64,000 nt of DNA from Pedobacter suwonensis (GCF_900111825.1 NZ_FOJM01000003.1:368531-432530), one strand, 5' to 3'. Positions 16,655 to 26,454 are shown, numbered from the stretch's first letter. Numbers and translations are program-made. Notes: generated by a model from the letters alone, not told the origin.

Positions 16655-18670
16655 ATGAACGACAATCAAAATAATAACGAAAAACAGGGAAGAAGAATCC
16701 CAAACATTCCTAAAAAACCACAAAAAGGTTCAAAATTTAATATTTTCTGGGTATATGCGGCCATTATTATAGCCATTATTGCTGCACAGTTTTTATTTAC
16801 TACCGATGGAGGTAAAGAGGTAACCTACCAGAAATTTGAACAACAAATGTTGCTAAAAGGCGACGTGCAAAAAGTTGTTGCTTATAAATCTGATGATTTA
16901 GTGCGTGTAGAGGTATATATCAAGAAAGACAGCCTGAAAAAGCCAACATACGATCCATATAAAGGCAACAGCACTTTTAACGTAAATAATGCGTCAGGTC
17001 CAGTTGTGTTTTTCAATGCCGGAACGATGGATGGACTGGATAAACAACTTGCCGATTCGCAAAAAGACCTTCCAGCCAACCAACCAAGGATATTGGCAGA
17101 AAAAACCAGCCGCAGCAATCCGTTGGCAAGCTGGTTTTTAAGCATCATTTTACCTGTATTGCTTTTAATCGGTTTCTGGATTTTTATGATGCGCAGAATG
17201 GGTGGCGGTGCTGGTGGTGGTGGCCAGATTTTCAGTATCGGAAAATCTAAAGCGACACTGTTTGACAAAGAAAGCCAGGTAAATATCACTTTTAATGATG
17301 TTGCTGGTTTGGAAGAAGCTAAAACCGAGGTAATGGAAATTGTAGATTTCCTTAAAAACCCAAAAAAATATACCGATTTGGGTGGAAAAATACCTAAAGG
17401 TGCTTTATTGGTAGGTTCGCCAGGTACAGGTAAAACTTTATTGGCTAAAGCTGTTGCCGGCGAGGCCCAGGTTCCTTTCTTTTCTCTGTCAGGATCTGAT
17501 TTTGTAGAGATGTTTGTTGGAGTTGGTGCATCCCGTGTTCGCGACTTGTTTAAACAGGCAAAAGACAAATCGCCTTGTATCATTTTCATTGATGAGATTG
17601 ATGCTATTGGTCGCGCCCGTGGTAAAAACGGTGTTATGGGTGGAAATGACGAACGTGAAAACACCTTAAACCAGCTTTTGGTTGAAATGGATGGTTTTGG
17701 TACCAATACACATGTGATCATTTTAGCAGCAACAAACCGTGCTGATGTTTTAGATAAAGCCTTATTAAGGGCAGGTAGATTCGACAGACAGATTTACGTT
17801 GATTTACCGGATGTTATAGAACGTAAACAGATTTTTGAGGTACACATTGCGCCGCTTAAAAAATCGGAAGAGCTTGATACCGAGTTTTTAGCTAAACAAA
17901 CGCCAGGATTCTCAGGTGCAGATATTGCAAATGTTTGCAACGAAGCGGCGCTAATTGCAGCACGTAAAAACAAATCATCGGTTGATAAGCAAGATTTCTT
18001 AGATGCTGTAGACAGAATTGTAGGTGGTTTAGAAAAGAAAAATAAAATCATCACCCCGAGCGAAAAACGTGCAATTGCGATTCACGAGGCTGGCCACGCC
18101 ACTGTAAGCTGGTTACTGGAACATGCTGCGCCTCTAGTTAAGGTTACAATTGTTCCGCGCGGACAAAGTTTAGGTGCAGCCTGGTACCTTCCAGAAGAGC
18201 GCTTAATTGTTCGCCCTCATCAAATGCTCGACGAGATGTGTGCAACAATGGGTGGTAGGGCAGCTGAAAAAGTAATGTTTGATACTATTTCTACTGGTGC
18301 GCTTAGCGATCTGGAGAAAGTAAACAAACAAGCGAGAGCAATGGTTACCATTTACGGATTGAACGATAAATTAGGAAACATTACTTATTATGATTCATCT
18401 GGTCAGAACGAGTACAATTTCTCAAAACCATATTCTGAAGACACCGCTTTAACTATCGATAAAGAAATTTCAGCATTAATTGAAGGCCAATACCAACGCG
18501 CAATTCAATTATTGGAAGAAAATAAAGATAAATTGATCCAGTTGGCTGATATCCTGATCGAAAAAGAAGTTTTATTTAAAGACGATTTAGAAGTGATTTT
18601 CGGTAAAAGATTATTCGAAAATCAAGGAGAAAGCGGAAATCCCGGACACATTAAGCCCGTTGAAGCTTAA
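16655..18670 (+). CDS. ftsH: ATP-dependent zinc metalloprotease FtsH
   Basis: The 671-residue membrane protease has two membrane segments (about residues 28-48 and 160-178) around a periplasmic loop. An AAA domain follows with Walker A GSPGTGKTLLAKA near 253 and Walker B IIFIDEIDAIGR, then an M41 protease domain with HEAGHA near 475. It extracts and degrades membrane and cytosolic proteins. The periplasmic loop is longer than in E. coli FtsH, as is usual in this phylum. Probably transcribed with rsfS; a terminator follows. Confidence 0.96.
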   Translation: MNDNQNNNEKQGRRIPNIPKKPQKGSKFNIFWVYAAIIIAIIAAQFLFTTDGGKEVTYQKFEQQMLLKGDVQKVVAYKSDDLVRVEVYIKKDSLKKPTYDPYKGNSTFNVNNASGPVVFFNAGTMDGLDKQLADSQKDLPANQPRILAEKTSRSNPLASWFLSIILPVLLLIGFWIFMMRRMGGGAGGGGQIFSIGKSKATLFDKESQVNITFNDVAGLEEAKTEVMEIVDFLKNPKKYTDLGGKIPKGALLVGSPGTGKTLLAKAVAGEAQVPFFSLSGSDFVEMFVGVGASRVRDLFKQAKDKSPCIIFIDEIDAIGRARGKNGVMGGNDERENTLNQLLVEMDGFGTNTHVIILAATNRADVLDKALLRAGRFDRQIYVDLPDVIERKQIFEVHIAPLKKSEELDTEFLAKQTPGFSGADIANVCNEAALIAARKNKSSVDKQDFLDAVDRIVGGLEKKNKIITPSEKRAIAIHEAGHATVSWLLEHAAPLVKVTIVPRGQSLGAAWYLPEERLIVRPHQMLDEMCATMGGRAAEKVMFDTISTGALSDLEKVNKQARAMVTIYGLNDKLGNITYYDSSGQNEYNFSKPYSEDTALTIDKEISALIEGQYQRAIQLLEENKDKLIQLADILIEKEVLFKDDLEVIFGKRLFENQGESGNPGHIKPVEA

Positions 18671-18695
18671 ATAAATAATTTCTATTATTACATTT

Positions 18696-18731
18696 GCTAC
18701 CCTGGTTTAACCATTAGGGTAGCTTTTTTTT
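18696..18731 (+). terminator. intrinsic terminator after ftsH
   Basis: GCTACCCT (18696-18703) and AGGGTAGC (18716-18723) form an 8-bp stem followed by eight T. The next start codon is only 3 nt after the T run, so the LUD gene depends on read-through or a promoter within this hairpin region. Confidence 0.85.
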
Positions 18732-18734
18732 ATA

Positions 18735-19379
18735 ATGAAGGATAATACGACAGCGAAAGAACAAATACTGAAAAAGATAAGGAAAGCACTATTAGAGAAG
18801 CGCGAAAATCCCTATCCTAATTTAGAAGAAAGTCCATTGTATAAAACAAATACAGATGAGCTTGAGATATTATTTGCCGAACAGCTTACGGCAATATCCG
18901 GTAATTTCATCTTCTGCGAAGACGGGATCGACTTTTTTGAAAATATGCTGCATCTGGCTGATAAGTTTAAATGGCGAAAAATATACTGCTGGGAACCAGA
19001 GCTACAGCAGTTTTTAAGCAAATACGAATTTCCATTTTACCAAACCGATAAGGATTTTGAGCAAGCTGAAGTTGGTATTACCCTTTGTGAAGCCTTAATT
19101 GCCCGTAATGGAAGCGTAATGGTAACTAACCAGGGCGCTGCAGGACGAAGGCTCAGCATCTTTCCACACCATCATATTGTGATTGCTAAGACCAGTCAGT
19201 TGGTTTTAGATCTTAAAGATGCCTTTTTGTTATTGAAGAACAAATATGGCAGCCAAATCCCATCCATGATCAGTAATATTACTGGACCAAGCAGAACGGC
19301 AGACATCGAAAAAACACTGGTTTTGGGCGCTCATGGCCCCAAAGAGCTTTTTGTGTTTTTAATTGATGATTTTAGTTAA
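18735..19379 (+). CDS. LUD-domain protein (LutC/YkgG-like)
   Basis: The 214-residue protein fits the LUD domain family: EVGITLCEALIARNGSVMVTNQGAAGRRLSIFPHHHI split over the core, and SNITGPSRTADIEKTLVLGAHGPKELFVFLID at the end. LutC is a subunit of the lactate-oxidising LutABC complex, but no lutA or lutB is adjacent. In Bacteroidota a lone LUD gene after ftsH is common and its role is unclear. The stop codon overlaps the convergent neighbour by 8 nt. Confidence 0.85.
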   Translation: MKDNTTAKEQILKKIRKALLEKRENPYPNLEESPLYKTNTDELEILFAEQLTAISGNFIFCEDGIDFFENMLHLADKFKWRKIYCWEPELQQFLSKYEFPFYQTDKDFEQAEVGITLCEALIARNGSVMVTNQGAAGRRLSIFPHHHIVIAKTSQLVLDLKDAFLLLKNKYGSQIPSMISNITGPSRTADIEKTLVLGAHGPKELFVFLIDDFS

Positions 19380-20406
19380 GGCCTTGCGTTTCATATCTTT
19401 TTCCGCTTGCCTTTGCGGTATATTTTAAAAACCCCACAGCAATGCCAAATCTTACCCATGCATATTTATCCTTAAAATAAATATTGTAAGGGTCTTCTCC
19501 ATAATATCCAGCAGCTAACATAAATGCAGTTTGGCGCATCCAAGAGAGTGAATAATATCCTGTAGCCTCAATATTTAATCTTCTTTTAACAGCTAACAAG
19601 TTGTAATGAGCATATTTATTTATCGCATAAGATGCTTCCAGGTTCCATCTGAACTTCTCTTTATTTAGCCAACCTTTTTGATCATCCTCTTTTTTAGACG
19701 ATCGCTTACCATTATCCTCCTGATCAGCATTAGTGAAAAGATCATAGAAATAGGAATATTTCCGATAAGAAAAACTATAGCTGAGCCTTGTAAAACCATA
19801 ATCTCCCTTTATCACGTCATCGAAGTCAAACAGCCCGTTTGATTTAAATTCTAGTTGATGATTTGTTGATGATCTCATGATATTGCTATCCATTTTAACT
19901 TTGCCCCAATTGTATCTCCCGTAAATGTAATTCGTAGAAAAATCCCAATCTTTATAATTTAGAGTACCCACAACTGGCCTATGAGTAGTATCCTGCCCGT
20001 TTGAGTGATGCATAAAACCCAATGTTGCATATTTATAATTATTTTCATCAGCATTTAACCGGTAATAAAAAGAACCTCCTATTCTAAAATCTGGGGTATA
20101 TACAGGCCTAGACTTCATATCAAGCATCCTAATGGTGAAGTCTGGTATTAATGCAGCAGCAAGCCTAGATCCTTTTGTTCCGAGGATCATAAAAGAAGTA
20201 CTTAGTCTTGACGTAAATATATATTTATTCTTTGACCCAATTTCGCCCAGAGGGGCAATATAGGATAGTGGATGATTTTGTCTGTAAAAATCAACGTATC
20301 TTAAATTAAGATAGCGTATATTCTCTGATCTGACGGAATCCTGATCTTGCGCTTTGACGCTGTTGCAGATAAAAATTATCAACGTAATGAGGGCGAACTT
20401 TTTCAT
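19372..20406 (-). CDS. outer-membrane protein with OMPLA-like HxSNGQ motif
   Basis: The 344-residue protein has a signal peptide (MKKFALITLIIFICNSVKAQ) and many alternating aromatic/polar strands, as in a beta-barrel. Near residue 132 it reads GFMHHSNGQD. In outer-membrane phospholipase A the catalytic His and Ser sit in H-x-S-N-G-(R/Q) and a downstream Asn completes the triad; Asn149 in TLNYKD or an Asn in DFSTNYIYG could serve here. It ends with barrel-like strands (WVRFGIAVGFLKY) rather than a C-terminal Phe. Phospholipase activity is inferred from this motif only. It is downstream of a metzincin-motif lipoprotein gene on the same strand (41-nt gap). Confidence 0.6.
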   Translation of the reverse strand: MKKFALITLIIFICNSVKAQDQDSVRSENIRYLNLRYVDFYRQNHPLSYIAPLGEIGSKNKYIFTSRLSTSFMILGTKGSRLAAALIPDFTIRMLDMKSRPVYTPDFRIGGSFYYRLNADENNYKYATLGFMHHSNGQDTTHRPVVGTLNYKDWDFSTNYIYGRYNWGKVKMDSNIMRSSTNHQLEFKSNGLFDFDDVIKGDYGFTRLSYSFSYRKYSYFYDLFTNADQEDNGKRSSKKEDDQKGWLNKEKFRWNLEASYAINKYAHYNLLAVKRRLNIEATGYYSLSWMRQTAFMLAAGYYGEDPYNIYFKDKYAWVRFGIAVGFLKYTAKASGKRYETQGLN

Positions 20407-20447
20407 GTTTATTTTTTGAGAAGATTACTGGATAAAGAACTTTGTTA

Positions 20448-21041
20448 TCACCTTGAACAAATGTTTTCTATAATAGCACCAATTACATAAGGTGGTTCTT
20501 TGTAAGCTATTTTGAGATCAATATCGCTGCTAGGATGTATCAATCCTATCCTATGGGCTGTTTCATGGGCAATTGTATTGGCAATGCTAGCTGCATTACG
20601 ATGTCTTAGCGGAATTCTGTTTAGTAAAATCGGACCATTTGCCGTGCCATCATAAGCAATGTTATGATAAAAAGCATAACGAAACCACCCGATCGCGCCA
20701 CCATAAGTTTCTATATACTCACCATTAATTTCTTTTCGCATTTTATCCACGATATCTTTCGCTACCAATCCTTTCCAGGAATTTTCATGGGGTCCGTTGC
20801 CAATACTATCTTTTATATAATTTTCAAGTTCGGTTTCGAACATTTGAGAATAGATGGCATTGATCGATAATTTAACTGCTTTTTCATATTCAGGGACTTT
20901 TTTACAAGGAATTTTAGAAGATGCGAAAGAAACTACTGCTCCGCCTACGGTAGTGTTTACTGGCGGAACAATGCAGATTTTTGCACATGAAAAATAGAAT
21001 AAGGCTATTCCCGTTAAAAAGTAAAGTGATTTGTTTTTCAT
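20448..21041 (-). CDS. putative lipoprotein with metzincin zinc-protease motif
   Basis: The 197-residue protein has a hydrophobic N-terminus (MKNKSLYFLTGIALFYFSC) whose Cys19 may be lipidated, although the lipobox is weak. Near residue 160 it contains HETAHRIGLIH, an exact HExxHxxGxxH zinc-binding motif of metzincin metalloproteases, with the preceding AASIANTIA helix as expected. A Met-turn is not obvious after the motif. It is the first gene of a likely two-gene unit with the OMPLA-like barrel. I do not recognise a named family; protease activity is inferred from the motif. Confidence 0.6.
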   Translation of the reverse strand: MKNKSLYFLTGIALFYFSCAKICIVPPVNTTVGGAVVSFASSKIPCKKVPEYEKAVKLSINAIYSQMFETELENYIKDSIGNGPHENSWKGLVAKDIVDKMRKEINGEYIETYGGAIGWFRYAFYHNIAYDGTANGPILLNRIPLRHRNAASIANTIAHETAHRIGLIHPSSDIDLKIAYKEPPYVIGAIIENICSR

Positions 21042-21287
21042 AATAGCATAATTTAAATGACAAATAATAAATAACTACCTCGAATGCTCAGGCATCTGCC
21101 TGTCTACGACAAACTCGAAAAGAACATTTGTTAAGGAATGTTTTATGTTTTAAGTGGTTTGGTTTGATGTAAATGTAATTGATAGTCCAGGTAGTTTATA
21201 TACCCTTTAACCGGTATATTCAGTCCCTGTTTTATATCTTATATTTATAGAAATATTAACCGCAACTTTTCGACAATTCGCTCATCA

Positions 21288-23162
21288 ATGAATAAATTTT
21301 TCCTGATAACTGCATTATTATTGACAGCCCGCTTATGTGCTGCACAACAGGGAAATCCTATTTTAATTGATACGGCCAAAAAATTCAGTATCAGCAAACA
21401 TGGATATTTTTATGAGGACAAAAACCTAAACCTGACCGTCGACTCTATTATAAAATATAAGCAGGCCGGTAAACTAATCCCTTTAAAACCTGGAAAAGTT
21501 TTTAGTAAAGGTTACTCGCAGTCTTATTACTGGATCGCCTTTGACATAAAAAACATGCTTAATCAGGCTGTAAATCTGATGTTTAAGGAACAGAGTTCGA
21601 GCATCAACCAACTCCGGTTATTTAAAGTAGATGAAGGGCAAAACGTTCATCCATTAGGTTTAACCGGTGATCATTTCCCTTTTAAACAACGGCCGTATTA
21701 CAACAGAAGCTTTATTTATCCAATTGTACTTTTGCCCCATGAGAAAGCGACCTTTTATTTGTGGGCCGATAAAAGGGGCCAAAATATGTATATGCCGATG
21801 TCTATCGGACGCGACGTTGATATGATACAGGCAGAAATTCCGCAGCACACCTTATTTGGATTTTATACTGGCATTTTTGTTTTTGCAGTGATCTTCAATC
21901 TTTTGCTTTTTGCTTCGCTCAGGGATAATATCCATTTATACTATGCGATTTATATTTTTTGCACACTAATTTTTATCCTGGAAGAAGAAGGGCTGGCTTT
22001 CCAATGGTTTTATCCAAATTTGCCCGGTTTACAGGATTATATGCGGTTAATGATGGCATCATTAAGCTGTGGCCTGTTAATTCAGGTAATGCAGCTGTTT
22101 GTGAATCAAAACAGCACAAACAGTAAATTATACCGTTTTACAAACTATTATAAAAGATTCTGCTGGGCCATGTTCATCATTCCGGTATTTATGTTCTTTA
22201 AATCCTTTATTATTTTAGAAAAAACGGTTTTTTACATCAACAATTTTCTTGCACTCCTTACGGTAATCGTGATGATCATTGGTGTGGTAGAAAGAATAAG
22301 GTCAGGCTATAAGCTAGGCTGGTATTATCTTATTGCCACGTTGATGTTATTGTTTGGCGTGTTTAATTATGTTTTTAACACTTTAGGCCTTACTAACTTT
22401 AATTTATTAAAACCAAACGGTTTAGTAGTAGGTTTAACGGCCGAAATCATTTTTCTTTCATTTGCACTAACACAACGTTATAATTTCCTTAAAAAAGAAA
22501 AAGAAGTCTTACTCGAAGAAAAAAGCAGGCACCAGGTTGATCTGGCTGATGGTATTTTCAATGCTCAGGAAGATGAAAGAACGCGGTTGGCCCGCGATTT
22601 ACATGACGACCTGGGCGGAACACTGTCCATCATCAAGTTAAATATTACTGCTTTTCAACACAAGGTTTTAAAACTTGCCGAAAATGACCGCATATTTTAC
22701 GATCAAACCATTGACATGATCGAAAAGGCCTGTGCAGACTTAAGAGAAATATCGCATAACCTGATGCCAAAAAACTTTGAACAATTTGGCCTGATTGAAA
22801 CCTTAAATGAACATTTTAAAACTTTAAACCATTCTGGTAAAATTGCATTTGAATTTGTTTTTCAGGTAGAAAATCCTATTGATAGGGGCATTGAGATTAC
22901 CATATATCGTATAGTTAATGAACTGGTTAATAACATCGTCAGGCATTCCTTTGCCTCAAAGGCAACTATACAGATTTTATCATTTACCGACCGCATTAGT
23001 ATTATGGCAGAAGATAACGGCATTGGCTTCAATCCCGATGTAGATAAAAAGGGCTTGGGCATCCATAATATTCTATCAAGGGTAAATTATCTTAACGGTA
23101 AAATCCAGATCGATAGTAATCAAAACGGCACAACTACAACAATTGATATTCCGCTAAAATAA
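21288..23162 (+). CDS. 7TMR-DISM sensor histidine kinase (HisKA_3 type)
   Basis: The 624-residue kinase has a signal peptide, a periplasmic 7TMR-DISM extracellular domain (about 30-180), seven membrane helices (about 195-395), a short coiled coil and a NarL-partner kinase core. The phosphorylated His is in RLARDLHDDLGGTLSIIKLN; the ATPase domain has NELVNNIVRHS and AEDNGIGF with GLGIHNILSRV. It detects an unknown extracytoplasmic signal. Its stop codon overlaps the response-regulator start (TAATG), which shows the two form a pair. Confidence 0.93.
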   Translation: MNKFFLITALLLTARLCAAQQGNPILIDTAKKFSISKHGYFYEDKNLNLTVDSIIKYKQAGKLIPLKPGKVFSKGYSQSYYWIAFDIKNMLNQAVNLMFKEQSSSINQLRLFKVDEGQNVHPLGLTGDHFPFKQRPYYNRSFIYPIVLLPHEKATFYLWADKRGQNMYMPMSIGRDVDMIQAEIPQHTLFGFYTGIFVFAVIFNLLLFASLRDNIHLYYAIYIFCTLIFILEEEGLAFQWFYPNLPGLQDYMRLMMASLSCGLLIQVMQLFVNQNSTNSKLYRFTNYYKRFCWAMFIIPVFMFFKSFIILEKTVFYINNFLALLTVIVMIIGVVERIRSGYKLGWYYLIATLMLLFGVFNYVFNTLGLTNFNLLKPNGLVVGLTAEIIFLSFALTQRYNFLKKEKEVLLEEKSRHQVDLADGIFNAQEDERTRLARDLHDDLGGTLSIIKLNITAFQHKVLKLAENDRIFYDQTIDMIEKACADLREISHNLMPKNFEQFGLIETLNEHFKTLNHSGKIAFEFVFQVENPIDRGIEITIYRIVNELVNNIVRHSFASKATIQILSFTDRISIMAEDNGIGFNPDVDKKGLGIHNILSRVNYLNGKIQIDSNQNGTTTTIDIPLK

Positions 23163-23815
23163 TGGACACAATACAACAACGCCCTATAACAATTATGATT
23201 GCAGATGATCATAAACTTTTTGCGCAAGGCCTATCTGCAATCCTTTCCGGACAATCAAACTTTAAGGTAATCGGAATGGCCGCAAATGGAAAAGAAATTT
23301 TGCACCTGCTCAATCACCAGCTGCCAGATGTTTTAATCCTCGACTTAAACATGCCCGTTCTGGATGGTGAAATTGCTGCGGAGAAAGTAACTCAGCTGTT
23401 TCCTTCTGTGAAAATAATGGCATTGTCCATGTATTATACAAGCAAACTATCAGCTAAGCTTGAGAATATAGGCGTAAAAGCATTTGTACAAAAGGATACC
23501 AATGCAGAAACCCTGTTTGAAATAATAACGGGTATACATCAGGGCAAAAAATACTTTCAAAAAGCGAAAACTGATGCACTTGCCTCATCCGTATTTAACG
23601 ATGGTGATCATTTTCAAAAAAGCCACAACTTAACAGCCCGTGAAATGGAAATACTAAAACTGATAAGCGAAGATTATTCCTCACAACAGATTGCCGAAAA
23701 ACTATTTATAGCCTTGAACACGGTTGACACCCACCGCAAGAATATGGCACAGAAGCTAAATGTAACCGGAAAAGCAGGGTTATTGAAGTTTGCGCTTGAG
23801 AATAAGCTACGCTAA
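23162..23815 (+). CDS. NarL/LuxR-family response regulator
   Basis: The 217-residue regulator has a receiver domain (about 10-125; IADDHKLFAQG with acidic pair, phosphoacceptor Asp in VLILDLNMPVLDG) and a LuxR-type helix-turn-helix (LTAREMEILKLISEDYSSQQ to NTVDTHRKNMAQKLNV). It is translationally coupled to the upstream kinase. Its targets are unknown; the adjacent ketoacyl synthase gene and the divergent metzincin/OMPLA-like genes are candidates by position only. Confidence 0.94.
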   Translation: MDTIQQRPITIMIADDHKLFAQGLSAILSGQSNFKVIGMAANGKEILHLLNHQLPDVLILDLNMPVLDGEIAAEKVTQLFPSVKIMALSMYYTSKLSAKLENIGVKAFVQKDTNAETLFEIITGIHQGKKYFQKAKTDALASSVFNDGDHFQKSHNLTAREMEILKLISEDYSSQQIAEKLFIALNTVDTHRKNMAQKLNVTGKAGLLKFALENKLR

Positions 23816-23893
23816 ATTTTTATTTATTTTCAATTACCGAAGATAAATGGTATTTTTATACTACATACCGTTTTAGTATGCGGTATTATAATT

Positions 23894-24970
23894 ATGAGCA
23901 AAGCAATAAATACGTTAATAACCGGTACTGGGAGTTATATTCCACAAAATATTATTTCAGGTAATGAATTCTTGAACTCCACATTTTTTGAGAATGGAAA
24001 TGTACTTGAAAAAGAAAATTCAGAAATTATTCATAAATTTTCAGAAATCACAGAAATTGTAGAGCGTCGTTACGCTTGTCCTGATCAGTTAAGTCATCAC
24101 ATCGGCGCAAAAGCAGCAGAAAATGCCATTGAAAATGCAGGTATTGATAAAGAATCCTTAGATTATATTATATTCTGCCATAATTTTGGAGACATCCCTT
24201 TGGGCAGTAACCGCACTGACGTTCTGCCATCTTTAGCCTCAAAGGTAAAACAACGACTTGGTATTCAAAATCCAGACTGCGTTGCTTACGATATCATCTT
24301 TGGTTGTCCGGGATGGATTCAGGGTGCAATACAGGCTGATTATTATATTAAAAGCGGAGATGCCAAACGGGTTATGGTTATTGGTGCAGAAACCCTAAGC
24401 CGGATTATTGATCCGCATGACCGTGACAGTATGATCTTTTCGGATGGCGCCGGAGCCGTGATATTCGAAGCAGAAGAAGCAGCCGAAAAAAGAGGGATAT
24501 TGGCCCACAAGACAGAAACGCATGCACTTCATCATAGTAACTTGCTCACCATGGGTAAAGGATCTAATCCTGATGAGACCAGCGGAAACTTATACCTGAA
24601 AATGAATGGACGCAAGCTATACGAATTTGCGGTAATCCAGGTTCCGCAGGTAATCAAAAAAGCTATCGACAAAGCAGGTTTAAGTGTTGATGATATCAAT
24701 ATTGTATTTGTTCACCAGGCCAATGGCAAAATGGACACTGCGATCATGAAACGTTTGTTCAAACTTTATGGAAAAGATACCGTACCAGAAAACTTAGTTC
24801 CGATGACGATTTCGTGGTTAGGAAACAGTTCTGTTGCCACGGTACCAACTTTACTAGACCTGGTATTAAAAGGACAAGTTAAAGGCTATAATGTTAAGCC
24901 TGGTGATGTAGCGGTATTTGCTTCAGTAGGGGCGGGCATGCACATTAATGCTTTTATATACCGCTTCTAA
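23894..24970 (+). CDS. 3-oxoacyl-ACP synthase III family protein
   Basis: The 358-residue thiolase-fold enzyme has the complete KAS III triad: Cys near 138 in IIFGCPGWIQGA, His near 274 in FVHQANGKM and Asn near 311 in WLGNSSVATVP. It condenses an acyl-CoA primer with malonyl-ACP. It is longer than housekeeping FabH and stands alone, not next to plsX, rpmF or fabD, so it is probably a second, specialised KAS III and not the main initiator. The product is unknown. Its stop codon interleaves with that of the convergent TPR gene. Confidence 0.85.
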   Translation: MSKAINTLITGTGSYIPQNIISGNEFLNSTFFENGNVLEKENSEIIHKFSEITEIVERRYACPDQLSHHIGAKAAENAIENAGIDKESLDYIIFCHNFGDIPLGSNRTDVLPSLASKVKQRLGIQNPDCVAYDIIFGCPGWIQGAIQADYYIKSGDAKRVMVIGAETLSRIIDPHDRDSMIFSDGAGAVIFEAEEAAEKRGILAHKTETHALHHSNLLTMGKGSNPDETSGNLYLKMNGRKLYEFAVIQVPQVIKKAIDKAGLSVDDINIVFVHQANGKMDTAIMKRLFKLYGKDTVPENLVPMTISWLGNSSVATVPTLLDLVLKGQVKGYNVKPGDVAVFASVGAGMHINAFIYRF

Positions 24971-26454
24971 TTGGCCAACCGCTTTAACCCGGCCTTGGCC
25001 TGGTTTTCAATACTGCTTTCAAACTCATGGTTTTTCATGGCAATCGCAGTATTGAAAGCCTCTTTTGCTTTCGCTATATTTTTCCTTCTCTCATAAATCT
25101 TACCCATTTGTACAGCAGCGTTCGCCGCAAAATAATATTTCAGGTTTCTACCTTCATCAATCGTTTCCTGATAGGCGGTTAAGGCCTGATCATCTTTCCC
25201 TAAATCATCGTAAATTCTGCCTAAACGGTAATGGAGTTCTGTTCTATCTCTATCGCTGGTGTAATCTGTTGCCTTCTTGCTATCAATTACCTGTAAGGCC
25301 CTGCTTAAATAACCACCATCAAACAACAGTCTGGCTTTTAACAAATCAATGTTCGGTACTGCTGCCGAAGCCTCTGCTTTAGCCTGCTTATCCTTTTCCA
25401 TGTAAGTGTAGCCATTTTTAACTGCCCTGGAGGCAAATGCCGCATATGTTCCTTTATCTCCTTTCAGAAGCGCAACCCATCCCAGATGAAGGTAGGCGTC
25501 TTTAACAAAGTTTACGCCCTTTGTAGTCTGCAAAAACCGGTTAAAATAGGTGCCTGCATTCAGATCAAGTTTATTTAAATGTGCAATTCCTTCCAAATAA
25601 TCCAGATAAGGAAAAGGCTGATAAACACCTCCCTCTGGTCGTCTTGCTAAAATAGAAATTGCTTCTTCACTATGCCCGTTTTTAATGCAAACATAACTCT
25701 GCAGATAACTTTTTAACAAACTGGTATCGGCAATCCGTTCGGTGTAACTCATGGTTTTGGCATATGCCTGCGGGCTATGCGCCACATCGGTTAAAACGTA
25801 GGCATAATAAAACACCACTTCTTCATAAAAAGGTTCGTAAGATGATTTTGGCAGGTTATCAGCCAATTTTTCGAACATATTCAATCCGCTCTGCAGGTTT
25901 CCCTTAATGCCGAATGTTGAAAGTGCTGTTTTTAAAGCCCCGTCAGGAAGATTGCCTAATACTGCGTTAATCAATCCCAAACCTTTTAAGTTCAGGTGAA
26001 AATTTGGAAACTTTTTATTATTATCCTGTAACAGATTGTTTGCTCTTTTAACTTCCATGGCGGCATTAAAATATTCACCAAAACGGCCTCGGATGAGCGC
26101 CCATTGCAAATTGATTTCTGCCTGCGCATACAGGTAGTAAGGCGAATTTTTATCATCATCGCTTATCTGATCCAAACGTTTAGATTTATTTCCTTTCAAA
26201 CGGTCAAAATCAGCCTTGCTTTCTGAAGTAAGTACGGTAAAATAATCAACATAATTTTCCAGAAGCGGAATAATGGAATTATTGGGATGCTGCTTTTTTT
26301 CGGTAGAGATATAAGCCCTCGCATTGCCCAACTTCAATTCGAATATGCTTTTATAAGCATTTAAGCAGTTGCTGTTAAAATCGAAATTTGCAAGTGAAAA
26401 CAAAGGGGAGAGGAGCAGGAGAAACGTTACGTAAAAACGGAAATTTTTATTCAT
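24967..26454 (-). CDS. secreted TPR-repeat protein
   Basis: The 495-residue protein has a signal peptide (MNKNFRFYVTFLLLLSPLFSLA) and is almost wholly helical with several TPR-like repeats, clearest near the C-terminus (HYRLGRIYDDLGKDDQALTA, then AAVQMGKIYERRKNIAKAKE). It probably acts as a periplasmic scaffold. No partner is indicated by neighbours; it is monocistronic and convergent with the ketoacyl synthase gene. Confidence 0.8.
   Translation of the reverse strand: MNKNFRFYVTFLLLLSPLFSLANFDFNSNCLNAYKSIFELKLGNARAYISTEKKQHPNNSIIPLLENYVDYFTVLTSESKADFDRLKGNKSKRLDQISDDDKNSPYYLYAQAEINLQWALIRGRFGEYFNAAMEVKRANNLLQDNNKKFPNFHLNLKGLGLINAVLGNLPDGALKTALSTFGIKGNLQSGLNMFEKLADNLPKSSYEPFYEEVVFYYAYVLTDVAHSPQAYAKTMSYTERIADTSLLKSYLQSYVCIKNGHSEEAISILARRPEGGVYQPFPYLDYLEGIAHLNKLDLNAGTYFNRFLQTTKGVNFVKDAYLHLGWVALLKGDKGTYAAFASRAVKNGYTYMEKDKQAKAEASAAVPNIDLLKARLLFDGGYLSRALQVIDSKKATDYTSDRDRTELHYRLGRIYDDLGKDDQALTAYQETIDEGRNLKYYFAANAAVQMGKIYERRKNIAKAKEAFNTAIAMKNHEFESSIENQAKAGLKRLAN

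Noticed and set aside
16882..17721. 279-codon open frame on the minus strand across ftsH
   Set aside because: It is antisense to a well-conserved FtsH and its translation has no recognisable domain; it arises from codon bias.
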